A program made the position numbers and the translations under genes. From Luteimonas sp. 8-5 (GTDB lineage Bacteria; Pseudomonadota; Gammaproteobacteria; Xanthomonadales; Xanthomonadaceae): a stretch of DNA of 64,000 nt. The stretch lies in the NCBI RefSeq assembly GCF_029763755.1, contig NZ_JARUVM010000007.1, positions 1 to 64,000 of the forward strand. The letters run 5' to 3'. How positions within the stretch are numbered: position 1 is the stretch's first letter; each line of letters starts with the position of its first letter. A model generated the notes under the pieces. The model ran no database searches. It was not told the DNA's origin and saw nothing but the letters and a program-made list of their open reading frames with translations. Below, piece after piece: positions 10,359 to 22,298 of the stretch.

Positions 10359-10372
10359 GCCGGGGCGCATAA

Positions 10373-10930
10373 ATGAAAGTCGTCGAGACCGACCTGCCGG
10401 GTTGCCTCGTGCTGGAGCCGCAAGTGTTCGGCGACGAACGTGGCTTCTTCTACGAATCGTTCAACCGCGACAAGCTCATGGCCATCGGCCTGCCGCCGCA
10501 TTTCGTCCAGGGCAACGTGTCGCGCTCCGCGCGCGGCGTGCTGCGCGGCCTGCACTACCAGCAGCCGAAAGCGCAGGGCAAGCTGGTCAGCGTGCTCGAT
10601 GGCGAGGTCTGGGACGTGGCGGTCGACGTGCGCCGTGGTTCGCCGACGTTCGGCCAGTGGACGGCGGTGGTGCTGAGCGCCGACAACAAGCGCCACTTCT
10701 GGATCCCGGAGGGCTTCGCCCATGGTTTCGTCACCCTGAGCGAAACGGCGCTGTTCAACTACGTTTGCACGGACACCTACGACCGCGATGCCGATGCCGG
10801 CATCCGCTGGAACGACGCGACGCTGGCGATCGACTGGCCGGTGTCGGCGCCGTCGTTGTCGGCCAAGGACGCCGCGCTGCCGTTCCTGGAAGACGTGGAC
10901 GAAGCGCGCCTGCCGGTGTTCCAGGGATGA
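10373..10930 (+). CDS. rmlC: dTDP-4-dehydrorhamnose 3,5-epimerase
   Basis: This 185-residue cupin epimerase is the third enzyme of the pathway. Diagnostic segments are GFFYESFNRDK, VLRGLHYQQPKAQGKLV with the catalytic histidine, and IPEGFAHGFVTLSE. Its stop overlaps the rmlD start as ATGA. Confidence 0.95.
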   Translation: MKVVETDLPGCLVLEPQVFGDERGFFYESFNRDKLMAIGLPPHFVQGNVSRSARGVLRGLHYQQPKAQGKLVSVLDGEVWDVAVDVRRGSPTFGQWTAVVLSADNKRHFWIPEGFAHGFVTLSETALFNYVCTDTYDRDADAGIRWNDATLAIDWPVSAPSLSAKDAALPFLEDVDEARLPVFQG

Positions 10931-11826
10931 CGCGGATACTGCTGCTCGGCGCCGACGGCCAGCTCGGCACCGAGCTGCGCCGCAGCCTGTCGCCGCTGGG
11001 CGACATCGTGGCGGCGACGCTGTCTGGCCGCCTGGGCGAGGACGCATGCGAGGCCGCCGATTTCTCCGAACCAGGATCGCTGCAGCCGCTGGTCGAACGG
11101 GTCGCACCGGACATCGTGGTCAACGCCGCCGCGCACACCGCCGTGGATCGTGCTGAAACCGAACGCGGCCTGGCCTTCGCGATCAATGCCGAAGCCCCGG
11201 CGGTGCTGGCCACCGCCTGCGCGGCGCGCGGCGCGCGGCTGGTGCATTACTCGACCGACTACGTCTTCGACGGCAGCGGCACGCGTCCGTATCGCGAGGA
11301 CGACGCCACGTCGCCGCTGGGCGTGTACGGGCACAGCAAACGCGCCGGCGAACTTGCCGTCCTCGGCAGCGGTGCGCGTCACCTGCTGTTCCGCACCGCG
11401 TGGGTGTATGCGGCGCACAGCCACAATTTCCTGCGCACCATGCTGCGCGTCGGCGCCGAGCGCGACGAACTGCGCGTGGTCGCCGACCAGGTCGGCACGC
11501 CGACGCCTGCGGCGTTGATCGCCGACGTGACGGCGCGGGCCCTCGAGCGTGCGGACGCGACACGTTCCGGCCTGTGGCACCTGACGCCCACCGGGCAGAC
11601 CAGCTGGCACGGGTTCGCCGAGGCAATCTTCGAGGGCGCGGTGGCGCGGGGCTTGCTGGCGCGCAGGCCGAAGGTCGAGGCGATCACGACCGCCGACTAT
11701 CCAACGCCCGCCGCGCGCCCGGCCTGGTCGGTGCTCGACTGCACCGCCCTGCAGCGCGACTTCGCCATCCACCTCCCCGACTGGCGCGAAGGCCTCGCCG
11801 ACACCCTCGACCAGCTCCGCGCGTAA
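10927..11826 (+). CDS. rmlD: dTDP-4-dehydrorhamnose reductase
   Basis: This 299-residue SDR performs the final reduction to dTDP-L-rhamnose. It has LLLGADGQLGTEL at the N-terminus, HYSTDYVFDGSG, the catalytic YGHSKRAGE, and the C-terminal segment RPAWSVLDC. It is the last gene of the rml operon. The convergent POT transporter ends 10 bases beyond, with no obvious long terminator hairpin between them. Confidence 0.94.
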   Translation: MTRILLLGADGQLGTELRRSLSPLGDIVAATLSGRLGEDACEAADFSEPGSLQPLVERVAPDIVVNAAAHTAVDRAETERGLAFAINAEAPAVLATACAARGARLVHYSTDYVFDGSGTRPYREDDATSPLGVYGHSKRAGELAVLGSGARHLLFRTAWVYAAHSHNFLRTMLRVGAERDELRVVADQVGTPTPAALIADVTARALERADATRSGLWHLTPTGQTSWHGFAEAIFEGAVARGLLARRPKVEAITTADYPTPAARPAWSVLDCTALQRDFAIHLPDWREGLADTLDQLRA

Positions 11827-11835
11827 CAGCGGCGA

Positions 11836-13563
11836 TCAGCGGACGCCGTGCATCCAGCGGCGGAGGAGCGGAGAGAGGACGAGGAACAGCAGTGCCGCGC
11901 CCAAGCCCACCCACAGCAGCAACTGGAACAGATCGCCGTACTTCGACGCGGCAACGGCCATGTCGATCGCGCCGTCCTCGGGAATTTCCAGCGAAGCGAG
12001 CTTTCCGAACTGCGCGGCGAGCATTTCCGAATAGGCGGTCGCCAGCCAGAACGCGCCCATCATCAGGCCGACCACGCGCGCCACGGAGAGTTGCGTCACC
12101 GCCGACAGTCCGATCGGCGACAGGCACATTTCGCCCAGTTCGAGGACGAAATAGGCCAGCACCAGCCACCACACGCTGGCCATCGCGCCGGTCGCGGCGA
12201 TTTCCGCCGCGGCGATCAGCGGCAGGAACGACAGTGCGGCGAACAACAGGCCGATCGCGCTTTTCATCGGCTTGGACGGGTTGCGCCCGCGCTTCTCGAG
12301 CCAGGGCCACAGCCAGGCGAAGACCGGCGACAGGACCACGATGAAGAACGAGCCGAGGAAGGTCAGCGAACCGGCCGTCTGCGGTACCAGCACCACGTCG
12401 CGGAAGCAGGCCACCGCCATTACCGCCGCCAGCGCCAGCACCAGGTTGCGGGCCAGGCCGCGGGCGCCGCGATCGCTTGCACGCAGGGCCAGCACCATCA
12501 GCACCGGGCTGGCCGCCATCACGTACAGCGACCAGGGCAGGGTGCCGCTGGCATCGCTGACCAGCGACGGGAACATGTCCTTGGTCAGCAGGCGGTCGGT
12601 GAAGGTCAGCCACGAGCCGTAGGTCTGCTCGTACAGGGTGAAGAACACCAGCACGCCCAGGATCATCGCCACCAGCGACAGCATCTGCTGGCGCTGCACG
12701 CGGTTGCAGTGGCGTACCAGGAACCAGGCGAACCACAGCAGGAAGGCGAGCAGCACCAGGTGCATCGCGCCCTGCACGGTCCAGGTGCGCTGGATCAGCT
12801 GCCACACCACCGCCACGCCACCGAACGACGCCAGGTAGATCCACCACTCGCGCGCCAGCGGGCCGACGCGTTCGCGCAGCCGGGCCGGATCGCGCGGCTC
12901 GGCGTGCCCGTGCAGGTATCGCTGGCCCCACAGGAACATGCCCAGGCCGGCGATCATGCCGATGCCGGCGGCGCCGAAGCCGTACTTCCAGCCGTAGGTC
13001 TCGCCGAGGAAGGCGCAGATCAGGCCGGCGAACAGGCCGCCGACGTTGATGCCGGCATAGAAGAGGGTGAACCCGGAGTCGCGGCGCGGGTCGTTGTCCG
13101 CATACAGCTTGCCGACGATGGTGGAGATGTTCGGCTTGAGGAAGCCCACGCCCATGATGATCAGCGCCAGCGACAGGTAGAACACCTGCAGCGCGCCCTC
13201 GTCGCGCACCATCACCCCGTCCACGGGGCGCGCGTCGACGCCCTCGACGGTCATGCCCAGGTGGCCCAGGCACAGCAGCACCCCGCCGAGCACGACCGCC
13301 TTGCGCATGCCCAGCCAGCGGTCGGCCACCAGGCCGCCGATCACCGGCACCGCGTACACCAAGCCGCCGTAGGCGCCGATCAGGTCGTAGCCCATGTCGT
13401 CGCCGAAGCCGTGGTGCTTGAGCAGGTAGAGCAGCAGCAGTGCCTTCATCCCGTAGAAGGAGAAGCGCTCCCACATCTCGGTGAAGAAACAGACGAAGAC
13501 GCCCTTGGGGTGGCCGAGGAAATCGCTGCTGGCGGCCGGGGCCGGATGGGCTGCGGTGGGCAA
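11836..13563 (-). CDS. POT-family proton-dependent di/tripeptide transporter
   Basis: This inner-membrane major-facilitator protein of 575 residues has about 14 hydrophobic segments. The POT signature EMWERFSFYGMKALLLLYL lies near the N-terminus and includes the ExxERF proton-coupling motif. A second family block is LKPNISTIVGKLY. The start is TTG at 13563, placed 8 bases after AAGGA; the longer frame reaching 13617 would add charged residues with no ribosome site. It is divergent from the OPT transporter. Both import peptides, and a secreted S9 peptidase lies beyond, suggesting a peptide-use locus. Confidence 0.9.
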   Translation of the reverse strand: MPTAAHPAPAASSDFLGHPKGVFVCFFTEMWERFSFYGMKALLLLYLLKHHGFGDDMGYDLIGAYGGLVYAVPVIGGLVADRWLGMRKAVVLGGVLLCLGHLGMTVEGVDARPVDGVMVRDEGALQVFYLSLALIIMGVGFLKPNISTIVGKLYADNDPRRDSGFTLFYAGINVGGLFAGLICAFLGETYGWKYGFGAAGIGMIAGLGMFLWGQRYLHGHAEPRDPARLRERVGPLAREWWIYLASFGGVAVVWQLIQRTWTVQGAMHLVLLAFLLWFAWFLVRHCNRVQRQQMLSLVAMILGVLVFFTLYEQTYGSWLTFTDRLLTKDMFPSLVSDASGTLPWSLYVMAASPVLMVLALRASDRGARGLARNLVLALAAVMAVACFRDVVLVPQTAGSLTFLGSFFIVVLSPVFAWLWPWLEKRGRNPSKPMKSAIGLLFAALSFLPLIAAAEIAATGAMASVWWLVLAYFVLELGEMCLSPIGLSAVTQLSVARVVGLMMGAFWLATAYSEMLAAQFGKLASLEIPEDGAIDMAVAASKYGDLFQLLLWVGLGAALLFLVLSPLLRRWMHGVR

Positions 13564-13687
13564 GTGCGGGTCCTTTTCGGGCTGCCGCCGAGTATAGCGA
13601 GGCCGGGTGCGACCCATGCCCGGGGGTTTTGCGCCTGCCGCTGGCGAATGCCATCATCGGCCGAATCGCCATGGGGAACCCGGACTT

Positions 13688-15649
13688 ATGAGTACGCCCG
13701 CACCACGCGTCCCGCAACTGACCGCCCGCGCCATCATCCTTTCAGTGATCCTCGCGGTGATCCTGGCCGCCGCCAATGCCTACCTGGGCCTGTTCGCCGG
13801 CCTCACCATCGCCACCGCGATCCCCGCGGCCGTGGTCTCGATGGGCGTGCTGCGCCTGCTGGGCGGCGGCACGATCCTGGAGAACAACATCGTCCAGACC
13901 GGCGCCTCGGCCGGCAGCTCGATCGCAGCCGGCGTCATCTTCACCATCCCGGCCCTGATCATCCTCGGCTACTGGGACGACTTCCGCTATTCATGGGTGC
14001 TGGCCATCGCCGGCCTCGGCGGCCTGCTCGGCGTGCTGTTCTCGGTGCCGCTGCGCCGGACCATGATCGTCGAGGATCCGCTGCCCTTCCCGGAAGGCAA
14101 GGCCGCCGCCGAAGTGCTCAAGGCGGGCGAGAATCCCGGCCCGGGCCTCAAGCTGCTCGGTTTCTCCGCGGTGATCGGCGCGCTGTTCAAGGCCGGTGCG
14201 GCCAGCGGCATGCGCCTGCTGCCCGACACCGCCGCGGGCGCCGGCTTCTTCGGCAAGTACCTGGGTTACATGGGCACCAACCTGTCGCCGGCGCTGCTGG
14301 GCGTGGGCTACATCGTCGGCCTGAACATCGGCATCGTGGTGTTGTCGGGCGCGGTGCTGTCCTGGCAGTTCGCGATCCCGATCTACCACGCGTACTTCCT
14401 GGGCAGCGATCCGGCGCTGGCGGCATCGATCGCGGGGGCTTCGGCCGAGGACGCGGCGTTCGCGATCTGGAGCGCCAAGGTCCGCTACCTGGGCGTCGGC
14501 ACGATGCTCGTGGGTGGCATCTGGACCCTGTTTTCGCTGCGCAAGTCCCTGCTGTCGGGCATCCGCAGCGGAATCGCGGCCGCGCGCAAGGGCACCGGCG
14601 CGGTCATCGCCGAAACCGAGCGCGATCTTCCGATGAAGTGGATGCTGGTGGCGCTGGTGGCCTTCGTCGTACCGCTGGCCTTCCTGTACCAGGCGATCGT
14701 CGACCAGTGGACGGTCAGCATCCCGATGACCGTCATCATGATCGTCGCCGGTTTCCTGTTCGTTTCGGTGTCGGCGTACCTGGCGGGCCTTGTGGGTTCG
14801 TCCAACAATCCGGTCTCGGGCATCACCATCGCCACCATCCTGTTTGCCGCCCTGGTGCTGATGCTCCTGCTCGGCCGCGAGTCGCCGATCGGTGCGGTGG
14901 CGGCGATCATGATCGGCGCGGTGGTGTGCTGCGCCGCGGCCGTCGGTGGCGACAATCTCCAGGATCTCAAGGCCGGCTACATCGTCGGGGCGACGCCGTG
15001 GAAGCAGCAGTTGATGCTGATGATCGGCGCGTTCTCCTGTGCGTTGATCATGGCCCCCGTGCTGAACCTGCTGGCCCAGGCCTATGGCATCGGCGCACCG
15101 ACGGCCGAGCATCCCAATCCGCTGGCGGCGCCGCAGGCCACGCTGATGGCCTCGGTGGCCAAGGGCATGTTCGGGGGCCAGCTGCCGTGGAACATGATCG
15201 CGATCGGCGGCGTCATCGGCTTCGCGATCATCGGCTTCGATTCCTGGCTCAAGTCGCGCAACTCCAGCTTCCGCGTGCCGGTGCTGGCCGCGGCCATCGG
15301 CATCTACCTCCCGCTGGAACTGATGGTGCCGATCTTCCTCGGCGGCGTCCTGGCATACCTCGTCGAGCGCCGCCACGGTGCCGTCGGCACCGCGGACGAA
15401 TCGCTGCGCGACCGCATCCATCGCCCCGGCACCCTGTTCGCCGCCGGCCTGATCACCGGCGAGGCGCTGATGGGCATCCTGATCGCGATCCCGATCGTCG
15501 TCACCGAGCGCGCCGACGTGCTGGCCCTGCCGGAGCAATGGCAGTTCGGCAAGTGGGTCGGGCTTGCGGTGCTGGCCGTGGTCGCCTGGCTGCTGTACCG
15601 CAGCGGTGCGAAGCGCGCGCTCGGCGACGTCGAACCCGGTCCCATGTAA
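13688..15649 (+). CDS. OPT-family oligopeptide transporter
   Basis: This 653-residue polytopic protein of the oligopeptide transporter family has around 15 membrane segments. It begins MSTPAPRVPQLTARAIILSV and contains NAYLGLFAGLTIATAIPAAV and NNPVSGITIATILF, blocks seen in bacterial OPT proteins. The ATG at 13688 was chosen over the longer frame because the upstream part is non-hydrophobic and lies over the divergent promoter region. The S9 peptidase follows 20 bases later on the same strand, so they are probably co-transcribed and may handle peptide uptake and breakdown together. Confidence 0.9.
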   Translation: MSTPAPRVPQLTARAIILSVILAVILAAANAYLGLFAGLTIATAIPAAVVSMGVLRLLGGGTILENNIVQTGASAGSSIAAGVIFTIPALIILGYWDDFRYSWVLAIAGLGGLLGVLFSVPLRRTMIVEDPLPFPEGKAAAEVLKAGENPGPGLKLLGFSAVIGALFKAGAASGMRLLPDTAAGAGFFGKYLGYMGTNLSPALLGVGYIVGLNIGIVVLSGAVLSWQFAIPIYHAYFLGSDPALAASIAGASAEDAAFAIWSAKVRYLGVGTMLVGGIWTLFSLRKSLLSGIRSGIAAARKGTGAVIAETERDLPMKWMLVALVAFVVPLAFLYQAIVDQWTVSIPMTVIMIVAGFLFVSVSAYLAGLVGSSNNPVSGITIATILFAALVLMLLLGRESPIGAVAAIMIGAVVCCAAAVGGDNLQDLKAGYIVGATPWKQQLMLMIGAFSCALIMAPVLNLLAQAYGIGAPTAEHPNPLAAPQATLMASVAKGMFGGQLPWNMIAIGGVIGFAIIGFDSWLKSRNSSFRVPVLAAAIGIYLPLELMVPIFLGGVLAYLVERRHGAVGTADESLRDRIHRPGTLFAAGLITGEALMGILIAIPIVVTERADVLALPEQWQFGKWVGLAVLAVVAWLLYRSGAKRALGDVEPGPM

Positions 15650-15669
15650 TTGCAAGGAAAACCATCGAA

Positions 15670-17746
<2,077 letters not shown>

Positions 17747-17763
<17 letters not shown>

Positions 17764-18871
17764 CGCAAAGGCGGTACGCGGCCCCGGGCGGCGATGGGGC
17801 CGCCATTGGCTGCGCGACATGGATCCCGAGGATCGCGCGCGCCTGACGGCGGTGCAGGTGTCGGCCACGCGTCCGGCCTTCACCGCCGTGTTGTCGGGTG
17901 GCGCGGCCATGCTGGTGGTCACCGCGATCCTGGAATGGACGGGCGCCGCGCCGGGCATCGGCTATCCGTGGTGGCTGGTGTTGCTGGCCGGCCTCGCGGT
18001 GGGTGCGATGGCCTGGGCCAACTGGCGGCTGCGCGACTGGCGCCTGCGCCTGCTGGTGATGCTGGGCGCCACGGCGACGATCGGCGTCTTCCTTTCGGTA
18101 CCGGTGCCGCAAGCGGCCGGCGCGGCGGACCAGTTTCCGATCCGCACCGGCCTGTTCCACCTGATTCCGATCGCGCTGCTGGCCCTGACCGTGCGCCGGT
18201 GGTCGGTGGTGCTGCTGGTGGGCACGGTGGTGGCGTTGGCTGCCGTGCGCTTGTCGCTGTTCAATGCTCCGGCGTCCGGCCTTGCCATCTATTGGCTTTA
18301 CACCGCGACCACGATCGCGTTCGGCCTGATGCTGTCCGCATACCGCACGGATTTCGCGGTGGAGGCCTTCCGCGCCCGCCAGGTGCTGTGGAAGCAGGCG
18401 GCCACCGATGCCTTGACCGGACTTCCCAACCGCGCCGGCTGGGAGCGCGACGCGGCGCGCGTGTACGAGGATGCCGGGCATCGTGGCGCGCCGCGCAGCC
18501 TGGTGTTCTTCGACGTGGATAGGTTCAAGGACGTCAACGACCGCTGGGGCCATGCCGAAGGCGACGAGGTGCTGCGCAGCCTCGGCGCGGCGCTGGCCTC
18601 GCGCCTGGGGCCGGACTGCTACGCGGCGCGGATGGGCGGCGAGGAGTTCATCGCCCTGCACATCGATGCCGTGCCCGCCGCGGTGGAACGCTTCGCGCAG
18701 CGCGTGCGCGCCGATTTCGCCACGCTCAATGCCCGGCATGGGTGCACCCTGAGCGCGGGGATCGCCTTCGCCCACCCGGGCGAATCGCTGGCCGAGTGCA
18801 TGCGCCGCGCCGACGAGGCGCTCTACGCGGCCAAGGAAGGCGGTCGCGACCGGATCGTCCTCGCCAGCTGA
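17747..18871 (+). CDS. Membrane GGDEF diguanylate cyclase
   Basis: This 374-residue protein has about six membrane helices (residues ~45-205) of the 7TM/MASE-like kind without a recognised ligand motif, followed by a C-terminal GGDEF domain. The active-site loop reads GGEEF near residue 297, a functional variant, and DALTGLPNRAGWERD marks the domain start. It probably makes cyclic di-GMP, relevant to the type IV pilus genes in this window. The start is uncertain: GTG at 17747, 17 bases inside the peptidase gene, or ATG at 17819. I see no clear inhibitory-site RxxD just before the loop. Confidence 0.88.
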
Positions 18872-18878
18872 CGCGCGG

Positions 18879-19871
18879 CTACAGCCAGCGCACCTTGCGC
18901 AGGTAGCGGTAGAGGACGGCGACCACCACCACGACCCCGCCGATCAGGACGTAGTAGCTGTAGCGGCCCTGGAGCTCCGGGATGTGGCGGAAGTTCATTC
19001 CGTACCAACTGGCTATCAAGGTCGGCGCGGCCAGCAGCGCGGCCCAGCCGGCGAGCTTCTTGACGATCTCGCCCTGGGCGATGGTCACCATCGACAGGTT
19101 GACGCCCATCGCCGCGGTCAGCATCTCGCGCATCGTGTCGGTGGACTCGTTGATGCGCAGCGCATGGTCGAGCACGTCGCGGAAGTAGGGGCGCACGTCC
19201 TCGTTGACCAGTTCGGCGTGCACGCGGGTGAGCTGGGTCAGGATGTCCTGCATCGGCGCGGCCGCCAGGCGCAGGCGCACCAGTTCGCGCTTGAGTTCGT
19301 ACAGCGAGATGATCGTCCGCCGCTTGAACTCGCCGGCGAAGATGTCCTTCTCCAGCGCCACCAGCGCGTCGCGGAACGATTCGACCACGGGCAGGTAGTT
19401 GTCGACGATGGAATCGAGCACCGCGTACAAGCCGTAGCTCGGGCCCAGCGCCAGCAGGGCCGGTTCGCGTTCTGCCCGGGCGCGTACCTCGGCGTAGGAC
19501 GCCGATGCACCGTGGCGGATGGTCACCAGGTAACGCTTGCCGAGGAAGGCGTGGGTCTCGCCGAACGCGATGGTGCCGCCGGCCTGGGCCTCCGCGGTAT
19601 AGGCGACCACGAACAGCGAGTCGCCATAGGCCTCGATCTTCGGACGCTGGTGCGCATGCTTGGCGTCCTCGATGGCGAGGTCGTGCAGGCAGAACTCCTC
19701 CTGCAGTTTCTCCAGCAGCGCGTCCTCGGGTTCGACCAGGCCCAGCCAGACGAAGCTGCCGTCGTCGACGTCGAGCACGTCGCTGATGGCGTCGAGCGTG
19801 ATGCCGCGGCCGCGGCCTTCGCGATCGTAGGCCACGCAGTTGACCACGCACCGGGGCTGGGCCTGCTCCAT
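18879..19871 (-). CDS. corA: CorA-type magnesium/cobalt channel
   Basis: This 330-residue divalent-cation channel has a large cytoplasmic N-terminal domain and two C-terminal membrane helices. The invariant pore motif GMN occurs in ASWYGMNFRHIPEL, followed by the second helix and a basic tail ending RKVRWL. Length is close to the usual 316. It converges on the GGDEF gene with 7 bases between, and is monocistronic here. Confidence 0.94.
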   Translation of the reverse strand: MEQAQPRCVVNCVAYDREGRGRGITLDAISDVLDVDDGSFVWLGLVEPEDALLEKLQEEFCLHDLAIEDAKHAHQRPKIEAYGDSLFVVAYTAEAQAGGTIAFGETHAFLGKRYLVTIRHGASASYAEVRARAEREPALLALGPSYGLYAVLDSIVDNYLPVVESFRDALVALEKDIFAGEFKRRTIISLYELKRELVRLRLAAAPMQDILTQLTRVHAELVNEDVRPYFRDVLDHALRINESTDTMREMLTAAMGVNLSMVTIAQGEIVKKLAGWAALLAAPTLIASWYGMNFRHIPELQGRYSYYVLIGGVVVVVAVLYRYLRKVRWL

Positions 19872-19972
19872 GCGCGCATGCTAGCGCAGCCGGCCACCAT
19901 GTTCATGGCCTTCATGGCCGCGGAGGGTGCTGCGAGCATGGCCCCGCCGATCCGCAACCATGAGGAACGATC

Positions 19973-21145
19973 ATGCGCATCCACCCACGCAAGCCGCTTC
20001 GGCGGACCCTCCCGGCGCTCGCCTTGCTGGCCGCCGCCCTGGCCCCGGCCATGGCCTCCGCCGACGAGACCTGCCCGATCCCGATCGACGACGTGAAGGC
20101 GGCGATCGAAGCGTTCGCCAGCAAGGCCAGCAGCGAGGATTCCGGTGCCAAGGGCGATTTCAAGTCCACCACGGGCTCGGACTACGCCAACTTCTACTGG
20201 GACCACTTCACCAACGTCAACGGCAGCGGCGACGACACCACCAAGTTCATCACCAAGGCCTACGACCTGACCAAGTTCGCCGGCGCGTTGCCGGAGGGCC
20301 AGGTGCAGAAGTCCATGCCGCCGTCGGTTTCCATTTCCATGGGCAACGCCATGGAACTGGCCGAGGCCGCCGCCGACGACGCCAATACCAAGCTCGACCT
20401 GGCCGAGCTGCGCTGCGACCAGAACACCGAGGACGCGGCCCTGGCCGCAGCGCTCGACCAGCTCGACAGCGGCACCGTGGACAAGTTCAGGAAGGCCAAG
20501 AAGACCGCCTGCAAGCTGGTCCACTTCGCCGCCGACCTGCAGGACAAGAAGGCGCAGCTCGACAAGATCCGCACCGAGGGCTACCCGCTGTTCCACCTCA
20601 AGGCCAAGGACAAGAAGAACTTCGCCGGCAAGGAACGCACCATCCAGATCCGCGCGGACCTGCGCCTGTACCCGGAATATCCCGGCGACGCCGAGGACCA
20701 GAAGTTCCTGTTCGGCGACATCAAGGGCCTGAACCTGTCGTACAACTCCTACTTCAAGTGGAGCGACAACAACTGGGAGCCGCTCAACATCTACCAGTAC
20801 CTGATCAGCGAGAGCGACGAGAAGGACGAGGTCTGCTTCCCCAAGATCAAGCTCTCCAGCAGCGTCAAGGTGGCGACCTGCGTGCGCGTGTCCAACATCA
20901 GTTCCAGTTCTGTCACCCTCAAGGTCCGCGGCAAGTACTGGTACAACGACGACTCAGGCGCCGTCAGCCTCGGCGAGCAGACGATTCCGGCGCCGTTCGG
21001 CTACCTGCAGGACGTGTCCAACATGAAGGACAAGAAGATGGCGGACCTGCAGAAGAAGCTGGTCAACCGGATTTCGTCGGCGATGGGCCAGTACGGCGGG
21101 ATGATCGAGCAGGCGCAGGAGTGGAAGGAAGCCTGCGGCGGCTGA
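19973..21145 (+). CDS. Secreted protein of unknown family, six cysteines
   Basis: I do not recognise this 390-residue protein. A clear signal peptide (twin-positive start, hydrophobic core, cut near ASADE at about residue 31) exports it. The mature part has six cysteines, enough for three disulfides, and is unusually rich in Lys, Asp and Glu (for example KLVHFAADLQDKKAQLDK). It has no membrane helix after the signal. GAGGAACGATC precedes the ATG. A textbook terminator follows 118 bases after the stop, inside the opposing gene. Its last 83 bases overlap the 3' end of the DUF4105 gene on the other strand. It is probably a periplasmic or surface protein; function is open. Confidence 0.75.
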   Translation: MRIHPRKPLRRTLPALALLAAALAPAMASADETCPIPIDDVKAAIEAFASKASSEDSGAKGDFKSTTGSDYANFYWDHFTNVNGSGDDTTKFITKAYDLTKFAGALPEGQVQKSMPPSVSISMGNAMELAEAAADDANTKLDLAELRCDQNTEDAALAAALDQLDSGTVDKFRKAKKTACKLVHFAADLQDKKAQLDKIRTEGYPLFHLKAKDKKNFAGKERTIQIRADLRLYPEYPGDAEDQKFLFGDIKGLNLSYNSYFKWSDNNWEPLNIYQYLISESDEKDEVCFPKIKLSSSVKVATCVRVSNISSSSVTLKVRGKYWYNDDSGAVSLGEQTIPAPFGYLQDVSNMKDKKMADLQKKLVNRISSAMGQYGGMIEQAQEWKEACGG

Positions 21146-22298
21146 AGCCCGACCACAGCGCCAGGTGCAGCGGCAGCAGCAGGGCGATCCACGGCTCGTT
21201 GACCTGCGATTGCAGCAGCACCCACTTGAGCACGAAGGCCGCGGCCGCCGCGGCCGCCACCAGCGCCAGGACGATCCGGAAGGATCGTCCTGGCGTCTTT
21301 CCACCCGCGATCGCCCAGGCGCCCGGCAACAGCAGCAGGCACAACGGGTCGAACAGCAACAGATTCTCGTTCGCCCAGGCGAAGCGGTGCTCGGTGCCCA
21401 GCCACAGGTAGAGCATCAGCGTGCCGAGGATGCCGCAGGCCAGCCATGCGACGGCGGCGACCGCAGCGGCGACGCGCGGGCGGGTCCGGGCAAGGGTCCA
21501 GAGCACGGCGGACAGGCCCAGCCCCGCCAGCAGCCATGGCCACCACGGGCGCGGCGTTTCCGCCGGCTCCGGGGCCACCAGGTGCGGCAGCAGTTCCTGT
21601 TCGGCATGGACCAGCGGACGGCCGTCGTCCAGGCGCACCTCGCGCAGGCTGTCGGCCAGGCGCATCGGCACGAACGCCTCCTCCCAGCGCGACAGCTGCT
21701 GGTCGGCCGCGCCCGCCAGGCCGATATCGAATCCCAGCCACATCCACGTGGCCGGTGAGGCCAGCCGCACCGCCTCGCTGCGGTAGGTGTTGCCGCGCGA
21801 ACGTCCGGCGATGCGGTTGTGCAACAAGCCGCCGAGCGCATCGTCGATCGCGTCGCGGACGCGGGTGGCGCAGTTGTTGGTGAAATAGTCGTAGCGGTAG
21901 CGTGCGTTCTCGGGGCGCGCCTCTTCCTGCAGGTACGCGGCCAGTCGGTTCGCCTGCCCGGGCGTGAGGTCGAGCCACTGGATCGAGACGCCGCGTCCTT
22001 CGTAGCGGTACAGCGCCAGGTCCTGCTCCAGCGGCTGCGCGACGAGCATGTACTCCATGCGCCCCTGCACGAAGCGGCGGACGAAACCGGTCTCACCGGG
22101 ATCGAAGGAGCCGAAGTTGTAGGAGATCGCCGCGCCCGTTTCCGGGTCCATGACGACGATGGCGTCGTGGCCGAAGCGCTCGAAGAAGAGCTCGCCCGGC
22201 TGCATCGTCATCACGCCGATGCGCGGTGCCGGGGCGGCATGCAGCACGCCCGCGACCAGCCACAGCACCAGCAGGAGCAGCCAGCGCCTAGTCGCCAT
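21063..22298 (-). CDS. DUF4105 (Lnb-like periplasmic) membrane protein
   Basis: This 411-residue protein has a signal peptide (WLLLLVLWLVAGVLHAAPAP), a DUF4105 domain with FERFGHDAIVV, ISYNFGSFD and YDYFTNNCATRVRDAI (a conserved Cys/Asn patch), and three to four C-terminal membrane helices. The ATG at 22298 gives the signal peptide and overlaps the corC stop by 11 bases, so it is translationally coupled to corC. Its 3' end extends 83 bases into the convergent secreted-protein gene. The domain is thought to be a periplasmic papain-like fold; its role is not established. Confidence 0.83.
   Translation of the reverse strand: MATRRWLLLLVLWLVAGVLHAAPAPRIGVMTMQPGELFFERFGHDAIVVMDPETGAAISYNFGSFDPGETGFVRRFVQGRMEYMLVAQPLEQDLALYRYEGRGVSIQWLDLTPGQANRLAAYLQEEARPENARYRYDYFTNNCATRVRDAIDDALGGLLHNRIAGRSRGNTYRSEAVRLASPATWMWLGFDIGLAGAADQQLSRWEEAFVPMRLADSLREVRLDDGRPLVHAEQELLPHLVAPEPAETPRPWWPWLLAGLGLSAVLWTLARTRPRVAAAVAAVAWLACGILGTLMLYLWLGTEHRFAWANENLLLFDPLCLLLLPGAWAIAGGKTPGRSFRIVLALVAAAAAAAFVLKWVLLQSQVNEPWIALLLPLHLALWSGFSRRRLPSTPAPARSSRRTGPSPTKSG
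21264..21300 (+). terminator. Perfect 14-bp stem terminator within the DUF4105 coding region
   Basis: CGCCAGGACGATCC, a GGAA tetraloop and the exact complement are followed by TCTTT on the plus strand. It lies 118 bases after the stop of the secreted-protein gene, and so probably ends its transcript. The same bases encode part of a DUF4105 segment (TPGRSFRIVLAL) on the minus strand. Confidence 0.75.

Noticed and set aside
11848-15669. A 1971-codon plus-strand frame running from 11848 to 17763
   Set aside because: Only its last 698 codons (from 15670) are a real gene; the rest is antisense to the POT transporter and out of frame with the OPT transporter, and is Gln/His/Arg-rich shadow coding.
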